Shown here: positions 56,490 to 64,000 of the stretch, piece by piece | How positions within the stretch are numbered: the stretch's first letter is position 1 | Layout: each line of letters starts with the position of its first letter | Source of the DNA: Amblyomma americanum | Taxonomy: Eukaryota > Arthropoda > Arachnida > Ixodida > Ixodidae | Direction of reading: 5' to 3' | DNA length: 64,000 bases | Assembly (NCBI RefSeq): GCF_052857255.1 | Contig: NC_135500.1 | Coordinates: forward strand, 53,903,272-53,967,271 | The notes under the pieces: generated by a model | Database searches by the model: none | What the model was told of the DNA's origin: nothing | The model's input: only the letters and a program-made list of their open reading frames with translations | Position numbers and translations under genes: made by a program

Positions 56490-56660
56490 AAGCTTGACCT
56501 TGAGGATGACCTTGGCAAACATAATAAAATAAATATTGCCGGGACTGGGATTCGAACCCGCGGAGGCGCAAGCAGCCCAATTTCGCTGGCCTGTGCACGA
56601 GAGCACTACGCTGCTGACGCAGACGACCCCGGTTCGCGTTACACTGCAACACACGCTCGT
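56490..56660 (-). repeat. tRNA-related SINE fragment
   Basis: The minus strand has a strong B box GGGTTCGAATCCC at about 56548-56560, followed by CAATATTTATTTTATTATG. The A-box side is not convincing. It resembles a tRNA-derived SINE but differs from the Ruka-like copies. Confidence 0.4.
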
Positions 56661-57017
56661 GCTGTGCATAGCATGTCGTCGTCTTCCATCAACAAACTAC
56701 TCTAGAACTTATCTCGTCGCCAGAAGTGCCGACGACCTAGGAAAGCAAAACCATGAGACAACCAGGCTAAACACATGCTTTCACACATATACTCGGTTTA
56801 ATTACGTTAAAACGCTACCATTTTTCCCCCCTTGTGCGGAACCCGTTTACTATACAGGGTCAGAGTGGCTGAGCTCGCGCACTGGGCTCAGTATTTCTAA
56901 GAAAATTATCTGTGTGAACTCACCCAATTGAACAGGTCGGGCCTGAAGTGATCAATTTCGAATCGCGTCACACGGAGGTACTATCGACAGGCAAAATTTA
57001 CGAGGTAGGAGTGTACG

Positions 57018-57316
57018 GGGAAGAAGAAGATTGGTTTTTCGGGAAATGAAATGGCGCAGTATCTGTCTCGCATCTTGGCGGACAACTGAACCGTGCCGTG
57101 AGGGAAGGGGTAAAGGAGGAACTGAGAGAAGAAAGGAAGAAAGATGTGCCGTAGTGTATGGCGCCAGAATAATTTCGACCACTTAGGGATGTTTAACGTG
57201 CACTCACATCGCACAGCACTCGAGCGCCTTTGCGTTTGGCCTCCATCGATAACGCGGCCGCCGCAGTCCGGTTCGAACCCGGGAACTCCTAATCAGTATC
57301 TAAGCGCCACGTAAGC
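57018..57316 (-). mobile_element. Ruka-like SINE, near full length
   Basis: On the minus strand: a tRNA-like head with GGTTCGAACCCGG (B box, about 57270-57282), the GATGTGAGTGCACGTTAAA and GTGGTCGAAATTATT blocks, a C/T-rich middle, and the end GAGACAGATACTGCGCCATTTCATTTCCC-AAAACCAAT. This is the complete Ruka layout with moderate divergence. Confidence 0.8.
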
Positions 57317-58285
57317 CAATCGCTCGAAGTGTCTGTACGAGGGGACTTGCATTCGCCACACGCTGGTAACATTCTTAAAGCACTAGGTCGCGAGGAAGAC
57401 CCACAATACACTTCTTCCCCAAAAACACGCACAGCAATAACTTTTGCTGCTGGTGGTACATACATTTACGCGGCATGAACTCTACTCTGTCCGATAGGAT
57501 TACGCCGCAGTAAAAGCCTCCGAAATGAGAAGTGACCATAAGGTACCTCAACTGCTGTTTTTCTAAAAATTAGTACAGTACTAACGAAGGCCGTATAGGT
57601 AGCCACGCAGCACGTAAAGCTTAACTGAACTGGCTCCAACGTGTCATACTTGAACACTGCAGCATAACTTTTTCCTTGCGCTTAAAAATGCACTTAGTGT
57701 TACAACAAACGCAAAAACAGCACCAATCAAGCCACAGATACAAACGACCCACGGTACACAGGATGATGCGGATGTCGATGGGCAGGCCGTCCTAGGCAGA
57801 TGGCGCTGCAACGCTACCGACGAAAAGAACTTTTTCTGCAACTGATACGATATGCGCTGGAAAAACATGGCTTACAACTATTAAGAAATGACACCACAAT
57901 AGCACCATAAAAACAAGGAAAGCTGACAGCAAAAATAACGAAAATACAGATTTTAGACAAAGCTGCCCACCATAAAATCAAAACCGAAACTCTGCAAATA
58001 ATGCACTGGGAAGGAAACTTCACCAACTTTTTTTTCGTCATCGAAGCGCGTTTACCTGAAGCTGCACCAACTTGAGTCCCAATTTTGAAGCGTGAAAATG
58101 TTATTCCTAAAACCGGCACCATTTTTTTCCTTTCCGAGTCGCGACAGCGCCTGCGTCACCTTAGCGGCAGATCTGCCAGGCGTGAGAAATATTTCAAGCA
58201 GAAATTTACAAGCTCCATATGTACACCGTAGGTCTAGATACTCTTTCTCGAATCAAATGCTCTCTCTTAACCGAAACAAGATTGG
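57317..58285. other. No recognised gene
   Basis: Two minus-strand frames, 57644-57868 (74 codons) and 57814-58122 (102 codons), encode hydrophobic segments that could be membrane-spanning. No family is recognised and no splice structure is evident. Confidence 0.35.
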
Positions 58286-58434
58286 TTTCGGTTCCATAGC
58301 GTGCACTGCCATCAGACAGTGCACGGACCTCTAGCATTAACGCCTCCATCGAAATGCAACAGCCACCGCGGGATCGAACCCGCGTCTTTCGGTTCAGGAG
58401 CCGAGCACAATAACCACTTCAGCGGCTGAACGGA
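58286..58434 (-). mobile_element. Ruka-like SINE, 5' part
   Basis: Minus strand: an A-box-like GCTGAAGTGGTTA, CTCGGCTCCTGA, B box GGGTTCGATCCC, the TTTCGATGGAGGCG block and GATGGCAGTGCACG. The 3' half is missing or too diverged to see. Confidence 0.75.
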
Positions 58435-58769
58435 GGTGCTAGCATTCATGGAGGTACATGGAAGATATGGTGAAGCTATTATAATTGTGCAGTCTCAACC
58501 CCTTTTCTCGAGGCGTCATATCTCGTTTCACAATTGGGGTGGTAAAGATTGTAAGCTCAGATAACCCGCGTTTACAAGAATACAGCAGTGCCGGAACGCA
58601 TATTTCGCGGACGCGACACGCCACTATACACATAAGTATTATCGGGCACAAAAGTTTGCGGGACGAGAGTTCTTGGAAAAACGTTTATTGCATCTCCCCC
58701 TCGCTAGTCAGTCGCCAGATAGTGTATGAAGTATACTAAAGAGTGCTTGGCTAAGGTGGCCTAGCTTGG

Positions 58770-58995
58770 CCCTTGGAAAGTTTCGACTTTATCATAATGG
58801 TCGTCCTTTTGACGTGGTCACCAACCACCATGCCCTATAGCGGCTTTCTTCGCTAAAAGATCCGTCCGGTCGCCGGCCATGGCTCGATGGGCTCTCCATC
58901 TACAAGATTATAACATACGTATCGTATATCGGTCGGGCCGGAAGCACCATGATACTGATGCTTTGTCCCGCTCCCCACTACTGGCCGAGCTTGCC
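58770..58995 (+). pseudogene. Ty3/gypsy RNase H fragment
   Basis: VVTNHHAL, then (in the next frame) MARWALHLQDYNIRIVYRSG and HDTDALSRSPL are the C-terminal RNase H and connection motifs of gypsy pol. A TAG at about 58838 and a frame change near 58875 break it. No LTR or other domain flanks it, so it is an isolated scrap from a third gypsy family. Confidence 0.8.
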
Positions 58996-59169
58996 AGCCT
59001 CTCTACCCTCGAATGCGCTGCGCCTTCGCTCAACACCTGTGACATGACTTCTGAGCAGCACTGTAAAGATCGCTGGATTGCCTCTCTTCTTGTCTTTCTC
59101 TCTGCCCCATCTACGGCACCAGCGTACCGCAGTGGAAAATTTGTAAATTGTAGAGTTTAACATGCAAAA

Positions 59170-60405
59170 ACAACCCGCCGGCTACAAAGGTCGCCTTAGT
59201 GGAGGGCTCCGGATTAATTTCGGGCACGTTAAGAAGACTGAAGAGACATATACTTAATGCAATGTGACCACGCTGCGTCATGAACTTTTGCATAGGCTGT
59301 CAGAAGCAAAATGCCAAGGGCTATCCTGAACTATTTCCTGCCTAGTGTCTCATGGTGTCAGAAGCTTCAAACCATTTAGGTAAGGAGAGCTAATTGATTA
59401 ACAGCTCAGAGCGACACTAACACCGTTCTTGCTTCAGGTTGTTGATGAATTCAACCTCACCATGACATCTGCTAGGCATCCTGGTTAGATTAAATGTAGA
59501 ATGACTGCCCAAGAAAGCAGTAGTCCTTATTATTATCCCCAGACGAAGACAAATTTTTCTTCAGCTGCAAAGCTTTGGAGAAAGCTGTCTAGCTTTGCTC
59601 TGAAACCATATAACTGCGCTCAAGTATAAACTCATGAGTAATTGCTGCCTAATTGAAATGCACTTCGCCTCTGAAACACTCTGGACTACATTGTGAATGT
59701 GCATTCCAAGAGCATCTTCCATTCCCAAATATTATCCTTGCCCTAGAACAGCAACCTGAAACTGAAAACAAAACAAGAGGCTCCATGCTCACACTGTGAA
59801 CAGAAGTTTTCTATACAGTCTTTAGAGTATATGCATCCTATTGTAACGATATTTTTGATACAGCATTGTGTACACATACTTAGGACACAAATAAATCGCA
59901 CTCTCACTTTACAGTTCCATTCAGCGCCCCTCACGATGAACCTTCATGTCTACTCTTTGGTTATAAGAGGGTTTTCTGCCGTGCTGCCTGCATTACCTAC
60001 CGCTTTCCAATTTCGTATTCTTCTTTTGCAAAGGCTGTGGAGTCTGGTTGCACCTGTTTCAGTTAATAGATATATTTAGCCGGCTAGTAGCTGCAGTCCA
60101 AAGAGTGTTTGAAGTTACTTTCCTTGCAACGGAATAAAGTGTAGTAGGAAGCTTTTAGATAACTGGATTCTTATGCTGCAAACCTGTTGGACCTAACATG
60201 TGCTTTCTGGTAGTTTCTTAGGGTCATCTTTCTGCATTTTTGGAGTACACTGAAACTTGGGATTAGAGACAATGTTAGATAATGCTTTGTGCAATATGCA
60301 TGGAAGACACATCACAATTTTTTGCTGTGGCTGCAATCCAAGCAGGATGTCCCAGACCATGAACTAACATATGCTGACGTTTGAGTTTAGGTTCCCTATT
60401 GGGCT
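59170..60405. other. No recognised gene
   Basis: No motif-bearing frame, repeat or RNA gene is visible. Open frames are 60-82 codons. Confidence 0.35.
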
Positions 60406-60720
60406 TTCTAGAAAGTATATGCTTGCTGCATGAAGTCGAGGGTTGGACGGAAATCTGTCTGGTCGGGGCTGTACGTGGAGAAGGCAGAACGCCGGGCAAA
60501 ATAAAATGAACTCTTAAATGACGTTTCGGCTCCCACACGGGAGCCTTGTTCACAGACAGGTACAGACGTGAAAGGCTGTCTATTTAAGCTTGAAAATGTG
60601 CCGTAGGCAGCGGGCGTATGCATTAGTAAGTGCCCCGTCAATGCGATTAAGAGTGTGTTTGGTTGTCTGAATCATTAATGATTCTAGAAATAGACGACTC
60701 TGGAGATTCTTTTCTGTTTT
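60406..60720 (-). mobile_element. Penelope-like element 3' fragment
   Basis: In shifting minus-strand frames the sequence reads RLFLESLMIQTT-like and LNRIDG-like segments (60700-60630), then an AYARCLRHIF-like segment. This is the C-terminal end after GIY-YIG in Penelope-like proteins, parallel to YLESLFIQTTD in the copy at 19351-19915. The untranslated tail holds a hammerhead-like motif. The fragment is heavily 5' truncated. Confidence 0.7.
60520..60557 (-). ncRNA. Hammerhead-like ribozyme motif, second copy
   Basis: Minus strand: CTGTGAACAA, hairpin GGCTCCC-GTGT-GGGAGCC, then GAAACGTC. The layout equals that at 19473-19510, with two stem base pairs exchanged on both sides. The CTGATGA strand is altered as in the other copy. 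Confidence 0.6.
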
Positions 60721-63390
60721 CAAAATGCATGCGTTGCTCAATCTATATGAAACTCCTTGCTTTCAGGATTTGCGGCCAGTGCATTTGAAGAAGCTTTCTT
60801 GTTTGCAACGTCATACTAGTGTTGTTTCAACCTTTCAACGAAGTTTCCACTTTCAGTCTCTGCACGGTGTACTTTACACTACGCCCGGATTTTATTTTTT
60901 CTTTTTGGTGCGGACAACAGCTCTATACCTGGCTTGAAAAGTGATGATATTCTAGAGTTTCGTTTTAATTCATTATTCTCAGCAATCACTGTCTGCTACT
61001 CTCTACTAACAACGCTCACATCATCCAGTACAGAAGCTTCATTCCATAAAAGTTGAAAGTGTTACTTTTTAATAACCTTCATTTGCCATGCCAATGAGCC
61101 CTGTATTTATTGTGTAAGGCTTTTATTGCTTGAGTGCTTTTGTATAGTATTGTGTTCTCTTTTTGCCATGTTCCTTAATGAGTTTGTAAAATTGAGCATG
61201 CTTAATCAAATTTTTTGTTGTGATTGTTAATTCCTGCTGCACCTGTTTTTCGATATGTAGTTGCTATCTACCATATGTTTAATATGCGTCATATATACAA
61301 TTAATAACAGGAGATCCCCAGACAGTTTCTGCTCGGGGCCTCCTTCTCTGCTAATTTATTGACCTCATAGCTGCACTAGTTTTTGAAGAAACTATAATAT
61401 ATGTCAAACAAAATTTTGCAGTGGTTATTCGTCATCTGCATGCCGTCTTGCTCACACACTGTTCGATTCACACCTACTAAGCTAGACCGTATGCTGGAGG
61501 TCAGATTTTGAGTTAACGGGATTGGTATATTATTCCAAGATGTTAATTAGGCCAAATTATTTGGTCCTGATGATATTGCTCTAGTGTAATTCAAAAATTG
61601 CGTATGATTCACCTACTTTGCTAAAAGCTTTGCAAACTCTTCACATCACCTTTACAAGAAAGTGTTGTAATCACTTCGATAAGTACAGAGTTAATCATTT
61701 TACTTTAAGAACAAGCAAGAAATTTATGTTCAGGAGTGCTTTTTTCTCAGGCCTTGGATTGAGCATGTGCATTACATTGGGAACGAGGCAGCCATCAGTT
61801 CCGGGTTAATTACAGTAGAGATTCGGTCATTTGCAAAGTGATTTCATGATACAGCTTATAGTCAAGTCTGACGAATACTTGAATATAGATGTGTTATTTG
61901 GGGCTTGCATACATGGCCACTTATAAGTGAATTGGAAAAATTCACAACAGTGCTGCTTGATTTCCACCGGGAAAGTAAAGAAAGTAACTCATATTGACAG
62001 AGCAAATTCAAACTGAAATAAAAATAGCAGCAGAACGGCAACAGGAAAAATCTTGGATTGAAATCTTTCTACAATATTTAATTGCTGAAGCTGCTGTGAA
62101 CTGTGAGAAATATACTCAACCAACAACTTAATTACATATTGAAACATTTCAAGGTAAAAGAGTTTTACTTAATGGGTAATGTTTTCTATTCTTCTGTTTT
62201 TTACCTATCCTAGAGTAAAACAGCTTAGTGTCAAGTACTGTTCATACATTATCCAATGGTGCTTTCTTGTATGATTTCAAAGAGTAGACTTTTCTTTTTT
62301 AACATTTTTGACTCCTTCCTGTAATGGCCTATGGCGTGGTGCAAGTAACTCTTAAAAAAATAAATTGATGCTCAGAGAAGTAGCCACCTTTTTTTATTCT
62401 GAGGGCACTAGATAAGCTCCAAGCCATCAAAAGGGGCTCACTTCACAGCATCAAAGGAGTCATTATGCATTGGAGAAAAGGAGCAAGCACATAAACCAAG
62501 CATGGAAAGCAGGTCTCTAAGTGATAGAAGCTTGCACTTTCAGAAGCACTATCACCTATGTTTAGGACCTACCAGATCACTGAGTGCAGAAGATATGTGG
62601 ATGCCAAATCGAGCTCAGATTAGACACAGAGCACTGCAGGCAATATTGATAATGACCACTGTTGGCACACTGAACAGTTTAGTTAGGGGAGGTTGTGCTT
62701 AGTGGGATGTTTTCATTCCTGTGTCCAATGTTAATATAAGGCAGCAAGTATACGTCATCATAGAAACTGTTGCAACAGTGTGTAAAGGAAATCGCCAATG
62801 CACTGTTCCAGGTTACCTGACACAATGTTCACTTCAGCCTTCTAGGTTACCTGACACTTCGTCACTTCAGCTCCTTTATTTCAGTTTCGCCAAATCAATC
62901 ATGCGACAACGTCACCCGTAACCGCGCGCAGCTTTCATGAGAGGTGTGAGATGGATAGGAATAGATATGAAAGTTTGACGATTCAGCAATTTGAAAAAAA
63001 TGTGCCACAACCCACGACGAAGAATGGGCAAAATGAGCATGGACTGTCGTGACAATTTTTGCAGTAAACAACGAAAAACACGCTGAAAACCTACACAATA
63101 CAAAAACCACTCCGGCAGAGACATTACAGCAGCCTTGCTAAGAGAAAAGACTCAACAAAGCGACGGTTGCGCAGAAAAATCGCCGATAAGGAAACAAAGT
63201 CCCAGCAGGAATGTTGGCTTGCTTATTGCGAAAGGCCAGAAATTTTACACACTACCCATGAGACTCACCTATTCGCACAAATACCTATTCGCACAAATGC
63301 AGGCCAGGCTAGCCTTACTACAATACAACTTGGGCCTGCTAGACTCGGGGCGTCTTCAGCGCATGTTTCCAACACTAGGCAACAGCTGGA
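60721..63390. other. No recognised gene
   Basis: AT-rich sequence with only short frames. There is no motif, splice structure, RNA gene or repeat shared with the rest of the window. Confidence 0.4.
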
Positions 63391-63512
63391 CAACATTGCA
63401 TTTGTCGGGAACGAGAGTGGGCAACACTGAACTTGGCTGCAGCGTCTTTTTTGGCAACATTGCACTTGTCGGGAGCGGGCATGGGCAACATTGGGCTTGT
63501 CTGCAGCGGCTA
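63391..63512 (+). repeat. Tandem duplication of about 60 bp
   Basis: CAACATTGCA-TTGTCGGGA, GGGCAACA-TG and CTTG-CTGCAGCG recur in order at 63391-63450 and 63454-63512 with several substitutions. It is an imperfect two-unit tandem repeat. Confidence 0.65.
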
Positions 63513-64000
63513 GCAAACGGAAACACGCGGCCGGGCTCTGTGCACACGCGGCTACTGCGATAAGAAAAGGAAAAAGAAAAAGAGAGAGAGATACAAAAGC
63601 AGAGAAAAAGGGAAAAGCAAAGAAGAAGAAAAAAACGCGGTGGGGCTTAACAAAAGAAGGGATGTGTCCGCCAATTGTGGGTGTCTGTAATCCTCTGGCC
63701 GCGTATGTGTGGCCACGTGCGACTCCGAAAGATGGCCCGGACGAGGTCGAGCAGGTTTTGACCGCCCAAATTTGCCCCACATGGTGACACGCGAGCCGCT
63801 AAAGCCAAATGAGGTTCCCATAGGAGGACCAGATGGAAAGGTTTGTTGACAGGAATGCAAAAAAGAAGAAATATAGCACAAAAAATTTTAAAAATAAAAA
63901 GATATATAATGACAGAAAAAGAAGAAGAAAGAGAAGGGGACTTGTGGCCCTCGTGGGACCAAAGAATGAGTTGAACGGCAGATGGAAACAACTAGCCGAA
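63513..64000. other. A-rich stretch and window end, no gene seen
   Basis: 63560-63645 and 63850-63940 are strongly A/G-rich on the plus strand. The lysine-rich and phenylalanine-rich frames here follow from composition and are not genes. Confidence 0.4.

Noticed and set aside
58350..58436. tRNA-like sequence with GGGTTCGATCCC
   Set aside because: It is followed by Ruka-type SINE body sequence, so it is a SINE fragment and not a tRNA gene.
63491..63787. Lysine-rich frame at the window end
   Set aside because: Its composition follows from an A/G-rich tract; low complexity, no domain.

Overview
This window is nuclear DNA from a large, repeat-rich arthropod genome, most likely an ixodid tick. 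The main pointer is several tRNA-derived SINEs that resemble the Ruka family known from ticks, one of them bounded by an 11-bp target-site duplication. RTE, I-clade and CR1-like LINEs, Penelope-like elements, Ty3/gypsy elements and THAP/P-type transposase remains fit the same picture. There are no operons, ribosome binding sites or other prokaryotic features. Host coding sequence is scarce.

The one host gene I can support is a cyclin-like gene on the + strand. A TATA box and initiator (27661-27695) precede exon 1 (27800-27829). Exon 2 (30010-30182), exon 3 (33184-33345), exon 4 (34248-34494) and exon 5 (48641-48796) follow. All visible splice junctions are GT/AG and join in phase 0. Exons 3-5 encode a cyclin box and the start of the second cyclin fold. 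Exon 2 and exon 4 each have a length that breaks the frame, and exon 4 also carries an in-frame TGA, so the copy is either decaying or damaged by sequencing error. Intron 2 holds a TTAA-flanked MITE. Intron 4 holds two Ty3/gypsy elements: A (35049-41687, with a LINE inserted in its protease) and B (41807-47356).

Left of the gene is a mosaic of mobile elements. It starts with a P-element-like THAP transposase relic (about 1.3-3.1 kb, minus strand) and two tRNA-like direct repeats (4.9 and 5.6 kb). A hairpin (5.9-6.1 kb) then abuts a 5'-truncated I-clade LINE (6.15-8.94 kb, plus strand). That LINE is fused tail-to-tail to a CR1-like LINE (8.94-12.64 kb, minus strand), which carries a 2A-type motif and tandem 315-bp 5' monomers. 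Next comes a very large imperfect inverted repeat with arms at 12637-15199 and 20419-23004. Its arms contain a nested RTE and MITEs. Its 5.2-kb spacer contains a solo-LTR candidate, an inverted pair with a shared reading frame, and a Penelope-like 3' end with a hammerhead-like motif. A second, inverted I-clade LINE fragment lies at 23.7-25.9 kb.

Right of exon 5 there are Ruka-like SINEs, a THAP-domain ORF (50671-50931, minus), a short hairpin, a second LTR fragment related to the one in the spacer, a gypsy RNase H scrap (58.8 kb) and a second Penelope 3' fragment (60.4-60.7 kb) with a matching hammerhead-like motif. I recognise nothing in most of 53.0-55.2 kb and 60.7-63.4 kb.
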